Assembly (NCBI GenBank): GCA_030762895.1 | Contig: CM061070.1 | Span: 78,669,291-78,733,290, forward strand | Direction of reading: 5' to 3' | Length of the DNA stretch: 64,000 bases | Origin: Sophora flavescens | Lineage: Eukaryota > Streptophyta > Magnoliopsida > Fabales > Fabaceae | Shown: in pieces, positions 9,481 through 21,155 of the stretch | Position numbering within the stretch: the stretch's first letter is position 1 | How the letters are laid out: the number at the start of each line of letters is the position of its first letter | Program-made: the position numbers and the translations under genes | The notes under the pieces: model-generated | Database searches by the model: none | The model's input: the letters and a program-made list of their open reading frames with translations, nothing else | What the model was told of the DNA's origin: nothing

Positions 9481-10301
9481 CTAAGGTAACAGAAGTGCTC
9501 GTCCACACAAGTCTTTGGACTTGCTGAGTCCTTAACATGGAGATCGTCTACTAGGATATGTTCAACCAGTTAAAGGAGTATCCGTCCAATGACATAGCAT
9601 TTGGAGCTCGTCTACTAGCCCGAATGTAAAATCTTAAATGGATAAATGGACGCAACTATTTTCAAGATGGACGCGCTTATCCTATGAATGCGAATTCTCT
9701 TAGAATTATCAGAATCTTATTTCAAGAACCAGAATCAAGAAAAGTCAGAAGTTACTCTCTCAAGCAACCTCGGATATCAGAACCAAAGACCAGTTAAAGA
9801 ATGCTTCCAACATGCTTTATTCCCTAGTACCTCTGGTCCTTACACGAAAAGGGAATTGTACTCAGCATACAAAAAGCTCTATGCACAACTCTGATATGGT
9901 TGTATCACGATGCATAAAGCCACGATCCTTCATGTTAAAGTACAACCAACGTTCCTATTGCATTAATGGCTGCCCATAATGACTCTATTGCATTTAATGA
10001 AGTTCTGCTAGAAGCCAACATCTGAGAGAATGTCTCTAACGGATCCTAAATGCTTGAAGACCATAAATACAGAAGTCATTGAAGATGAAGCACAGATAAG
10101 AGAGAATACACATAGCATCAAAGAGCCATTACTCTGCGCATTAATATCTTCATTCTTTCATTTTGTATTCTTCAATCATTTGAAGTTATTACGCAGACTT
10201 TCCTAAGCTTTACATTTAAACCACTCTCTGAGTGTAAGTGAAAGATCTGTCTGCGAGAAGTTGTATTTATTACAAACCAAATCTCTCAAACAAACCTGAG
10301 T

Positions 10302-10419
10302 GAGCCTGAAGAGGCTACGTGTGCAAAGAATACTTGTCTTGAGCCTGAAGAGGCTAGGTGTGCAAAGAATACTTGTCTTTGAGCCTGAAGAGGCTAGGTG
10401 TGCAAACAATACTTGAGTC
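10302..10419 (+). repeat. Three tandem ~39-bp repeats in Copia LTR
   Basis: GAGCCTGAAGAGGCTAGGTG followed by a GCAAAGAATACTTGTCTT-like half occurs three times head to tail. The GAGCCTGAAGAGGCT core is an imperfect palindrome. It is repeated in the 3' LTR at about 40787-40905. Confidence 0.9.
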
Positions 10420-10720
10420 TGTAACTTGATCAGTTATAGTGGATAAATCTTGGTGCTGCCAAGGACTGGACGTAGCTCTTTGCTTGGAAGTGTGAACCAG
10501 TATAAAAAACCGTGTCAATCTCTCTTTCCTTAAACTCTTTAGTTGCTTTATTTTTCTTACGTCTATCAAGTGGTGTGTTTGCCAAAAGTCACCCGTCCAT
10601 CCTGTATCCTTCCACTCGTCCAAACCTAGCTTCTGTTTTCGAAAAGATTTCAACTTTGCTTAAATTCTGATAAACACAATTTAACCCCCCATTCTCGTGT
10701 TTATAGTTGTCTATTTCAGT

Positions 10721-10732
10721 TGGTATCAGAGC
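10721..10732 (+). other. Copia primer-binding site (tRNA-iMet)
   Basis: TGGTATCAGAGC lies two bases after the 5' LTR, the standard complement to the 3' end of initiator tRNA-Met. Confidence 0.9.
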
Positions 10733-10789
10733 TCAGCCTCTGGGTTGAGCATCTAACAGTGTAGAGGTAAAAGGTCCTGAAGAATAGAT

Positions 10790-12427
10790 ATGATTGCTGG
10801 AGCTAGTTCAAGTGGAAGTCACCATACTGAAGGAGCTTCCCTAACCCGACCTCCTTACTTTAATGGAGAAAACTACAACTATTGGAAAGATAGATTTCAA
10901 TGGTTCATTCTATCTACAAACTCTGATCTTTGGGATGTCATTACAGATGGTCCATTCATTCCCAAGAATGATGATAACACTGACAAACCAAAAGCTCAGT
11001 GGACTACTGCAGAAAAGACAAAATAGGAGTTGAACCACAAAGCTAGATATAACATCATTTGTGCTCTCAGTCCGGAGGAGTTTGAGAAGGTATGTGCTTG
11101 TGACTCTGCCAAAGAAATATGGGACACTTTCGCTGTCACACATGAAGGAACAACCAAAGTCAAAAAGTCAAAGATTGCCATACTTGTCAGACAGTATGAA
11201 CTGTTTGTCATGGAGGAAGGAGAATCTGTTGCTCAAATGATAGGAAGATTTCAAACTATAGTCAACAGTTTAAAATCTCTTGGCAAAGTCTATACCAATG
11301 CTGAGAAGGTTGGAAAGATTATGAGAAGTCTACCTAAACAGTGGAGACCTTTGGTCATTGCTATCTCTCAAACCAAGGATCTCACTACCTTGACTATGGA
11401 TGAACTTCTTGGAACACTCACTGTTCATGAGCAAGAACTTAGAGATGAAGTTGTACCAAAGAAGGGCAAGTCAATTGATCTGAAAGCTGATCAAAAGTCA
11501 GCAAAAGTTTCCAAGGCTCTGAAGGCAGATGAATCATCCAGTGATGCTGACCTATTAGAACTCGAGGATTCTGAGAGTGATGAAGAATTGTCTCTGACCA
11601 GGAAGGTAAGGCTTCTCCTACAGAAAAAGAAGTTCAAGAGGGATAAGCCATTCAGAAGGTTCAACAAGGACAAGAACTTCAAAGAATCCACCTCAACAGA
11701 CAAAAGTCCAATTGTTTGCTATGAGTGCAAGAAGCCTGGTCACACCAAGGCTGAATGTCCTCAAATCAAGAAGGCCCTTTTTAAGAAATTCTTCAAGAAG
11801 AAGAAGAAAGGAATGATTGCTACTTGGGAGGATCTGGAGTCAACATCTTCTGATGAAGAAACAGAGGAAGAAGCCAATCTCTGTTTGATGGCCAACACTG
11901 ACTCAGACTCTGACGATGAGGTACATCCTGACTATGAGGAATTACTTGATGCCTATGAGGAGTTGATGGAGGAATCCAACTGCTTATCTAAAGCCTTCAA
12001 ATCCCTCAAGAGAGAGTATGTAAAACTCACTAGTGAGCATAAACAGAAATCTCAAGAGTGCGAGAAGCTGGCTAAAGTGAACAGTGAGCTGAAGGCTGAA
12101 AAGTCTAATAAAGCTAAGATCTCAAGTGAAAAATCACCATCTGAAGAAGTTGAAAAACTTCAACAGAAAGTGGAAGAGCTCACTTCTGATCTTGCCAAAT
12201 TTGTTAAAGGTAGAGACAATCTAACTAAGCTACTTGGCAGTCAGAGGCACTCTCTTAACAAAGAAGGTATTGGATATGTCCATCAGACACATCATAAAGT
12301 ATCAACTAAAGCTTCTACAGTATCTGTTAAGTCAATTGTAACCAAATCTACACATGTTTGTAACTTCTGTGGAAAAATTGGACATGTTATGTCTAAGTGT
12401 ATCCATAAGAAGAAAAGGAAGTATTAA
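10790..12427 (+). pseudogene. Copia gag
   Basis: The frame starts MIAGASSSGSHHTEG and contains the UBN2-type gag region (PPYFNGENYNYWKDR). It has a TAG at 11024-11026, then runs open for 465 codons in the same frame. Two CCHC zinc knuckles are visible, CYECKKPGHTKAEC and CNFCGKIGHVMSKC, separated by an acidic stretch and a long Lys/Glu coiled-coil region. The second knuckle is followed by TAA at 12425-12427. It would form the capsid and nucleocapsid of the virus-like particle; here it is interrupted. Confidence 0.85.
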
Positions 12428-12491
12428 CAGATTCCTAGAACTAACAAAAAAGGACCCATAAAAATATGGGTACCTAAAGAGCAAATAATTT

Positions 12492-12944
12492 TTGTTGCAG
12501 ATGTCCTCAACAGGACAAAGAAAACATCACTGCTGGTACCTGGACAGAGGCTGCTCGCGTCATATGACAGGAGAAAGCTCTATGTTCCTAGACCTCCAAC
12601 TTAATAAAGGAGGACACGTTGCCTTCAGAGGGAATCAAAAAGGGAAAGTTATAGGAATTGGTACTATTGGTGATAAACCCCCTCTTCCATCTATATCTAA
12701 TGTTCTTATGGTTAAAGGATTAAGACACAATTTGCTTAGCATAAGTCAATTATGTGATAGTGGTTTTGATGTTTCCTTTACCAAGGATGTATGCATAGTT
12801 AAAGACTGTTGTGGCAAAACCCTCTTTTCAGCTAAAAGGCAACAAAATCTTTATAAGATTGAACTGTCTGATCTCTCAGATCAAAGTGTAACTCCGTCTC
12901 GATGTCTAAAGAGGATGAGAGATGGTTATGGCATAAGAAACTAG
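12492..12944 (+). pseudogene. Copia protease region with altered active site
   Basis: The frame is shifted relative to gag and shows WYLDRGCSRHMTG where the family active site is D-S-G: the Ser is replaced by Arg. It continues HNLLSISQLCD, typical of the gag-pre-integrase segment. The original frame resumes near 12902. The altered triad indicates an inactive aspartic protease. Confidence 0.8.
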
Positions 12945-13735
12945 GACATACTAGTATGAAACTAATTTCTGAATTAAAAAGGAATAATCTCGTGAGAGGA
13001 TTGCCTGATATTAGTTTTAAGAAATATGTCTTGTGTGATGCATGTCAGAGAGGTAAACAGATAAAATCAAGTTTCAAATCTAAAAACCAAGATTCAACCT
13101 CTAGACCTCTTCAGTTGTTACACATGGATCTGTTTGGACCAGTTAGTGTTGCCAGCCTGGCTGGAAGAAAATATGGATTTGTTATAGTTGATGACTATTC
13201 CAGATACACATGGGTACTCTTCCTAACACACAAGGATGAGTCTTTTAAAGCTTTCTCAGTATTCTGTAAAAGAGTATAAAATGAGCAGGGTTTCTGTATT
13301 TCTACCCTTAGAAGTGATCATGGGGGAGAATTTGAAAATGAGCAGTTTAGACAGTTCTGTGAGGAGAATGGAATCTCTGACAATTTCTCTGCACCTAGAA
13401 CTCCACAGCAAAATGGAGTGGTTGGGAGAAAGAACAGATCTCTGCAAGAGATGGCTAGATCTATGCTTAATGAAAATAATCTCCCTAAGTACTTCTGGGC
13501 AGAAGCTGTAAATACTGCTTGTTATGTACAAAACAGAATACTTATTAGGCCTTTTCTAAAAAGGACTCCTTATGAATTGTGGAAAAGAAAAAGCCCTAAC
13601 ATATCTTATTTTCATGCTTTTGGATGTGAATGTTTTATTCTGAATACCAGAGATAATCTTGGAAATTTTGATTCTAAGGTAGATAAAGGTATTTTCGTAG
13701 GATATTCTGAAAAGTATAAGGCTTTTAGAGTTTAA
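12902..13735 (+). pseudogene. Copia integrase, catalytic Glu lost
   Basis: The HHCC zinc region (WHKKLGHTS ... CDACQRGK) is followed by the core with MDLFGP and, after TAA 13277-13279, RSDHGGEF. The third catalytic residue should be the Glu in NGVVERKN, exactly 35 residues after the second Asp. Here the codon is GGG, giving NGVVGRKN. A family-typical tail (FWAEAVNTACYVQNR ... YELWKRKSPNISYFHAFGC) ends at a TAA 13733-13735. Confidence 0.85.
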
Positions 13736-14061
13736 AATTCAAGAACTTGTATTATTGTAGAATCTGTTCATGTTAAATTCATTGATGGATTAAAGACTGA
13801 TAAAGAACTATCATATCTAGAAGATGATCTTGCAGGTCTTGATATAAACAAGCCAGAAAGTCAACAACCGATCTAACCAAAACAGAACCTGTGCCTGAGG
13901 GTGAAAGACAAGTGGAACAGACGAGTTAGCAGACAAGTCAAGATCTTCATGATGATCTCAAAAGGGATTGGAAGTTCAACACTCATCATCCTAAGGATCT
14001 TATTATTGGAAATCCTTCTAAAGGAGTAAGAACCAGATCCACATTAAGAGAATCAAGCAAT

Positions 14062-14823
14062 GTGGCCTTTATTTCATATTTGGAGCCTAAACGCATTGAA
14101 GAAGCTCTTGAAGATGAAAGCTGGATTCTTTCTATGCAAGAAGAACTTAACCAGTTCACCAGAAATGATGTCTGGACTCTTGTCTCTAAGCCTAAAAACA
14201 AGTCGGTTATTGGAACAAGATGGGTCTTTAGAAACAAATTGGATGAAGATGGTAAAGTTGTCAGAAATAAGGCAAGGTTAGTAGCTCAAGGCTATAACCA
14301 ACAAGAAGATATTGATTATACTGAAACCTTTGCACCTATAGCTAGAATAGAAGCCATACGCATTTTAATGTCATATGCTGCACAACACCAAATTACCCTG
14401 TTTCAAACGGATGTAAAAAGTTCTTTTCTAAATCGTATAATTGAAGAAGAAGTGTATGTTAAACAACCCCCTGGTTTTGAGGATACTGATAAACCAGATC
14501 ACGTTTTCAAATTTAAGAAGGCATTATATGGTTTGAAACAAGCACCTAGAGCATGATATGATAGACTCAGTTCTTTTCTCGTGCATAATGGTTTTACTAG
14601 AGGACGAGTAGACACTACTCTGTTCAAAAAATGCTCTAAAGAGAACTTTATTATAGTTCAAATATATGTTTATGATATTATTTTTGGAGAAACTAATGAA
14701 AAGTTGTGCAAGGAATTTTCAAATCTAATGCAAGCTGAATTTGAGATGAGCATGATGGGAGAATTGAAGTTTTTCCTTGGATTACAAATCAAGCAGACAA
14801 GTGATGGAATTTACATTCATTAA
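14062..14823 (+). pseudogene. Copia reverse transcriptase, YVDD changed to YVYD
   Basis: Frame-shifted relative to integrase. RT motifs EALEDESWILSMQEELNQF, GTRWVFRNKLDEDGK, NKARLVAQGYNQ and KALYGLKQAPRA are clear. A TGA follows at 14554-14556, and the active-site strand then reads QIYVYDIIFG. The first Asp of the usual YVDD pair is Tyr. A TAA at 14821-14823 ends the open stretch. Two lesions plus a lost metal-binding residue make it inactive. Confidence 0.87.
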
Positions 14824-14859
14824 CAAAAATATACCAAGGAGATACTCAAGAAATACAAA

Positions 14860-15612
14860 ATGAAAAATGCAAAGCTCATGAAAACTCCTATGCAACCCAA
14901 TGCAAAACTAAGAAAAGATGATGAAGGTAAAAAGGTAGATCAAACTGTCTACAGAGGTATGATTGGCTCTCTACTGTACTTAACTTCAAGCAGAACTGAC
15001 ATTCAATTTAGTGTCTGTATGTATGCTAGATTCCAATATGATCATAGAGAATCTCATCTTAAGACTGTTAAAAGAATATTTAGATATTTGCTTGGAACTA
15101 CTAATCTTGGTTTGCTGTATTTAAGATCAAAAGAATACAGATTAGTGGGATATTGTGATGCTGATTTTGCTGGAGACATAATAGAAAGAAAAAGCACCAG
15201 TGGAGGATGTCACTTCATTGGAGCAAGTTTAGTCTCATGGTCAAGCAAGAGGCAGACAACCATTGCCTTGTCTACTACTGAAGCAGAATACATCTCTGCT
15301 GCTAGTTGTTGTTCTCAACTCTTATGGGTAAAACATCAACTTGAGGATTAATCTATTTATGAACATAACATATCTGTGTGGTGTGATAATTCCAGTGCTA
15401 TATGCTTAACTAAAAATCCAATTCAGCATTCTAAGGCTAAGCATATTGAAATCAAACATCATTTCATTAGGGATTATGTTCAGAAAGGCATCTTTGATAT
15501 TAAGTTTGTTAAAACTGAAAATCAATGGGCTGATATTTTCACTAAACCTCTCGCAGAAGAAAGGTTTTTATTTATTAGAGATAATCTAAACATGCATTGC
15601 ATTGTTGAATGA
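14860..15612 (+). pseudogene. Copia RNase H and polyprotein end
   Basis: In frame with RT: the connection MIGSLLYLTSSRTDIQFSVC, then the RNase H strand GYCDADFAGD, STTEAEYISAA and VWCDNSSAICL. These hold the Asp/Glu/Asp active-site residues. A TAA at 15349-15351 interrupts. The end ADIFTKPLAEERF ... NMHCIVE stops at 15610-15612, typical for plant Copia. Confidence 0.85.
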
Positions 15613-16165
15613 TATGCCTGAATGTTAACATGTCTGTGCTAAATCTGTCATTACTCCTATATACTCGTTGTTTTAACTAAGCATTAATTCAGGGGGAGTG
15701 ATGATACAATAGTTTAAGTGGAGTATGCCTCATATGCTTGCTGCATTACTATGATTTTCTTAACATGTTATCTTGCCCTTAACATGTCTCAAAAATAAAA
15801 CTTGATAACCCTTTTTGATGTTGACAAAAGGGGGAGAATGGGATAAAGGAGAATGGGAGAAATGAATAATGGGAGAAATGAGAAATGTGATAGAAATGTA
15901 TTATAGAAGAATGAATATGAATGAATATGATATGAATCTTAATTAATACATGGACATGAGTATGCTCTGATAGTTGCCATAATTGCTCAGATAAATCTTA
16001 AGTAACTCTGATAATAATCTCAAAGTTAAAACAAGTCAAACTTAATGTCAGATCTAGCATTTGCATGACCCGTCCGCTTAAGAAAATTTCAACCTATCTA
16101 ATATATGCAATTTTCTTTGTTGATATTTTGAGGTTCATTAAATCATCTCAATGTTTATCATCATC
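15613..16165 (+). other. Copia 3' untranslated region
   Basis: No open frame. It contains GGGAGAATGGGA-like purine repeats near 15830-15890. An envelope-like ORF, sometimes present in SIRE elements here, is absent. Confidence 0.7.
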
Positions 16166-16178
16166 AAAAAGGGGGAGA
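16166..16178 (+). other. Copia polypurine tract
   Basis: AAAAAGGGGGAGA lies immediately before the 3' LTR start TGTTAAG at 16180. Confidence 0.88.
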
Positions 16179-16179
16179 T

Positions 16180-16599
16180 TGTTAAGTCTCTAAAATATCT
16201 GATGTGCATTTCCCTAAGTTTTGATGAGAACTAAACATTGGTTAATGATTTAATTAACCTTCATATTGGTTGCTAACCTGTCAATCTAGTGTGCAGATTA
16301 AAACTGTAAGAATCATCCGTCCAACACAAATAATAGAATCATTCGTCCAACACAAGTGATAGAATCATCCGTCCAACCCAAGTGATTGAAATGCACGCCC
16401 AACACTGTAGTGATAGAAGCTCACGTCCAACACAAGTGATTGAAACTCACGTCCAACACTGTAGTGATAGAAGCTCACGTCCAACACAAGTGATTGAAAC
16501 TCACGTCCAACACTGTAGTAATAGAATCTCACGTCTAACATAAGTGATAGAAGCTCACGTCCAACACTGAAGTGATTGAAGCTCACGACCAATGTAAGT
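16180..16599 (+). repeat. Copia 3' LTR, first part
   Basis: It matches the first 420 bases of the 5' LTR, then is cut by the Tekay element. The last five bases, TAAGT, correspond to CAAGT at 39781-39785. The 5' LTR has GCAAGTG at the same place, so the difference is a C-to-T change. Confidence 0.92.
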
Positions 16600-19500
16600 T
16601 GCGACACCCCTTCTAGGGTCATCACATAGTTACCCAAACGCGGAAAATTAAATTATTAAATGCTGGTTACTTTCAGAAAATATACTTTTAGATAAACTTC
16701 CCTTCCGAAAATAGTGCTGGATTTTTTTTTTTTAACTTCGAACCATTGTAACATAAACCAACATATATGTATATCTATATATATGCATCACCTTTTTAAG
16801 TACACCCTACCTATAATTGGAGATAACAAAAGAGCCCTCATAAGTATAGGCTATTCTCCACCCAACTAAGTAAGGAAAAGAAAGACATATAGATATCAGC
16901 AACGAGTAGTCCAGAACCATACCAAAAACTCATGACTCTCAGTAGCCAGATCAAAAACTGACAAGACTCGCTACCCCAGAACTACACCTATAGCTGGTCA
17001 AGCTAGTGAAACCCATTGGGGAGATCATGATGATCAACCCCACCTACAACAGATGCATCTGATGAAGATGCCTCTGCTCCTGCTACGTCATCGGAAGAAT
17101 CCTCATCATCAACAGCAGGAGGGTGAAACTCAAGATCGTCCTCAACATATTCCTCGGGATCCTCCTCACCCTTATCTAACTCCACCTCAACAGGAGGTTC
17201 TTCCGGTCCTACTATCTGAAGAGGATTTGGCTGAGGTGGTGGATCCATTAACCCGTGCTCATCCAAATACTGTAGGTATAGCCATACTGGAGGTAGAGAT
17301 ACCTCGACAGTCTCTACGACATGTATCCGCTGTTGCGGTCCTTCTTCTACCGTGCCGATGACTTCTCTGCTTGGGCCATGATAAGTGGCGCTGAGTGCCC
17401 CAGGGTTAATCTCCCAGGCACCACCAAACTGTGCACGATCAAACATGATCGTTCGGACCCTCGAATGTACCAGTGGTATATCCGGTTCCATCTAAACACG
17501 TAAGAGTGAGAAACCAATATATGGATTTTACTCAACAACTATATACTAGCCACCACATAAACACATACGCATTTACCAAATACAAACATTTATAAACAAA
17601 TAGTTTATCAGTGGGTTCAACACCCCAAACATCATCATTTGAAATATTATGCATGAACACTTCATATTCATAATCTAATTTCGTCCTAATCTCATGAGAT
17701 ATCCCAACACATGGTGAGTTGATCAGGCTCCATTGCCACACAGGCACACAGCCACACAGGCACACAGCCTAAACCCATCCACAGGCACACAGCCAAAACA
17801 CATTGCACACTGTCCACATCCACGGCACCAGTGATAGCAACGAAGATGGAGTCTCAATGTCCACCCTAGGCACAATGAGAAACACACAGTATGAAATACC
17901 TGACGCCGCAAGGTAATCACACATAGAACCGCGGGCACGTCTGCCAAATGCATGCAAAAACACTTTTGCTCATAACTCTTTCCTTTGTGTTCAATCTTTC
18001 TTTGACGAAGCTCAAAATGGCTTACGACTCACATAGTTTTAACATCTTTAAAACTTTCATTACAACACAGGACCTCACAGTCCGAGTGCTCAATCACGAC
18101 ACCTCTCGACCGATGCACCAGTCATAGGTTCGTGGTAATAAAAAAAACATCTTAAATGTTTAAATACGGTATACACCACGTATACAGTACAAGACCTCAA
18201 AGTCGAAAGGACTCCAAGTCCATAACAACACAGAACCTTAGTACCCCGACGTCTCGGTTACTAAGTTCACAACACTTTCAACACGGTTGAATTACTTTTT
18301 GTTTCCAGAAATTCTCTTTAAATTTGGAAATTCATCAATAAAATCTTTAAATAATAAAGATTAGTGTTTATAAAAATATGAGTCACTTGAGGTTTAACTT
18401 ACTCAAAATATACACCGTCGTTTCAAAATATTTGCCGTCTACGTTTTTCCAAATTTGCCGTCAATTTTCATTTTTAGAGCTTATTAAGCCAAAATTTTGC
18501 TTTTTCCACTTAAACAATTTTCTAAAATCATAATTAACTTATTTTCACCAATTAATTTCATAAAATAATATTTTATAATATTCCGGATTTTCTTACGTAA
18601 AAATTAGCAGTGCAAAAATATTTTCACGGTTTCGCGCTCATTGTGACTCATAATTCACTCTTACAGTAATAAATTATTAAAATAATAATATTTTCCAAAA
18701 TTCCTTATTTTTCCCAAATAAAAATTTCCATTAATATTATATATCAATATTTTATCGTTAAAACATTTAATATAATTTCCGAAGCTTTTTAAAGCTTTTA
18801 TCCCATTAATTTAATTGGACACTGACCACTGTCAGGCTTCTCACACATCAACCAACAATATATCACAGAGATATTCCCAGGCAGATCATGCATCACAGTA
18901 GCATAATATAATTTCAGATAAACAATTAAACGCAATTAAAACCACACAGATACAAATACCATAACTTAAACAACTTAAATAAATACTAACAGACAAATAA
19001 TTACAAACAAACACAGGATAACATATAGCCATCGAATATATCCCTCAGGTATTCCCCCTTACCTTTGTAGAGTTTCTTGTGAATTAGTGAATTTCTTCGG
19101 AAGTCCCGATATCGCGTATACGCCACACTCACTCAACCTTCAACCATTACAATCAAATAATTACAAATCAAGAAACTAAAACATTCTAAACCCTACTACA
19201 TGGTCACTGCCTCTAGGGGTTTTTGGTAACTAAAATTCTAATCATGATTAAGTCATGGATTTATGGTCCTTAATCAACCAAGATCATGGATTAGTGACTA
19301 AACAACTAAATTTCAAACTCAAAACTTCCTAACTCTCCTATACCAAGATTCGGCCTTAACATGTTCATGGGGCTAGGGTTTTTAGTTTAATAAACCAACT
19401 TGGATTTATTAAGCATACATACTCATAGCTTGATTACTAAGATCATTAATGAAAACTTTGAACAAAACTCATCAAATCTCATCCACCTAGGGTTTCGGTC

Positions 19501-21118
19501 AACATAGAGATTTTTGAGTAAGGATTTTCATTTTAATAAACTAACATGGATTAGAGTGTGTAGACATACATGTCATATGGAATACATGATCATACATGAC
19601 AACACATGAACAAAATCTTACCAAACCTATTCTACTAGATTCGGCCAAAGCTAGTTCATTAGGAAGGAAATTTCTGATTACATCATGCTCTTGGATTCAG
19701 ATAATATGCATGATATCAAGAATATATAATGTGGTTTCATCATCATGAGATTTTTCTAGAATTTATTATGAATATTCAAAGTTCTAGGCTTAGAAACTTA
19801 AAAGTGACGAACAAATATGAAATAAGCTTTGAATCAAGAAATTTATTGAAGAACATAGACATGATTAAGGAAGAAGAATAGGATTCACCTCTTGAAGATC
19901 AAAGACAAGTGAAATCCAGAACTTGCTTCACAAAGTGATGCTAAAAGGCTTATAAACTTAAGAGTTTTTTGAAACAAATGGCAATAGGAAGAAAATGAAA
20001 TGTGAGGGAGGGTATTTATAGAGGTGTGGTGCGCCACTTTTGAAGGATCAAATAGAAAGGAGGTGATTTTTCTAAGGACTTAAGTGCAATTAATTCCTAG
20101 GGACCATTTTGCAAAGATTCCAAAAGTATAAGGACTATTTTGCAAATTGCCAATAGTTTGAAATGATGACCATGTGCCACATTAAATGTGTTCTCATCTT
20201 GACTCATCTTGGTTGAATTTTATTGAAACTTTTTGGGAAGAACCTAGAATGTTGGAGAACACTTGAGAACATAGTAGAATGGTGTGGAACTTTGGAGAAA
20301 AATGGAGAACTTTGTAGAAAATTCTAGAATAAAACTTGGCTCATCCAAATAAAGGCAGCCCCCACTCCTTATTGGGCTTGTGCATGGGCCTTAGAAATTT
20401 AGGCTTGGATTAATTATGTGGGGCCCACTAAAATGCTTAAGGCTTAACCATGACATAGGAAACTTATATGATTTCAAACGGGCTTCATGAAATTAATCCA
20501 TGGATAAGGAATTTGGGATTCATGGCCACGGTCCATTAAGGTTTTTGGAACAAGGATTCTAGCTCAATTCACTTGGAAAAACATAGAAACTAACTTAGGG
20601 ACCAAAGTGTAGTTAATAGAAAGTTCAGTGACTTAAGCGTAAAATTCATAAATTGCCACTTTAACCTTGTAGAACCTTCTAGACTTAAAAGTATGATTCA
20701 TACCCATGAATCATCTCCAAATCCCAAGATAACCACTTTTTCTGCTCTTGGAAACTCCGAAATTCATTCTGCCTCTCACCCGATTACGTCTTTCGTCCGT
20801 AAAACGTAAATTATTTTATTTTTTTCTGAAATAATTCTAAAAATGCAGAATTGTAGGAAATAAAATAAAAACCTTAAGTCTTTCGTTCACGAATTAAAAT
20901 TAGGTCTTTTGAGCAGTATAATAATACTGTCAATGGAATTCGCGGGCTGGGTTTCACCTGACTTTTCAACCTGAATTTTAATCGTAGCTTCCTACACTCA
21001 AGTAGAATTGAGTGGTAAACTCCTTTTACTTAAAATAATTTTCTAAAACTCTAATAAACCTATAAACATATTTATATGTATTACTGTTATTTAAAACAGT
21101 AAAATACAGGGTGTTACA
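16600..21118 (-). repeat. Tekay 3' LTR (left copy)
   Basis: 4519 bases, near-identical by eye to 35256-39780. It holds the LTR-internal ORF in its last kilobase (sense orientation) and otherwise AT-rich non-coding sequence. The A/T-rich interval 17970-21118 has no reading frame worth calling. Confidence 0.93.
17003..17491 (-). CDS. LTR-encoded ORF of Tekay element, acidic protein, function unknown
   Basis: A 162-codon frame in the sense orientation of the element, beginning MEPDIPLVHSRVRTIMFD, then FGGAWEINPG. The C-terminal half is acidic (EEPPVEVELDKGEEDPEEY ... DDEDSSDD) and it ends NGFH. The start ATGGA directly follows an AG at the end of ACGTGTTTAG, which resembles a 3' splice site. 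The first 26 codons align without gaps to an ORF in a different Tekay-like LTR at 62355 (shared M-x-P, L-x-HS, F and GGAW). It lies about 400 bases from the LTR end, so from the 5' LTR it could sit in the RNA leader. I do not recognise a domain. Confidence 0.55.
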   Translation of the reverse strand: MEPDIPLVHSRVRTIMFDRAQFGGAWEINPGALSATYHGPSREVIGTVEEGPQQRIHVVETVEVSLPPVWLYLQYLDEHGLMDPPPQPNPLQIVGPEEPPVEVELDKGEEDPEEYVEDDLEFHPPAVDDEDSSDDVAGAEASSSDASVVGGVDHHDLPNGFH

Positions 21119-21155
21119 TTACTACCTTACTAAAAAAAAAAATTCGTCCTCGAAA

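Larger units (their letters stand above)
8894..10718 (+). repeat. Copia 5' LTR
   Basis: 1825 bases from TGTTAAGTCTC to GTCTATTTCA. It matches 16180-16599 joined to 39781-41193. It contains two internal tandem arrays (about 9090-9480 and 10302-10419) and an AT-rich ACCATAAATACAG near 10070 that may be the TATA region. Confidence 0.92.

Noticed and set aside
17723..17963. Cys-rich small ORFs in the Tekay LTR (also 36228-36615)
   Set aside because: They come from a GGCACACAGCC-type short tandem repeat; frames and ends differ between the two LTRs.
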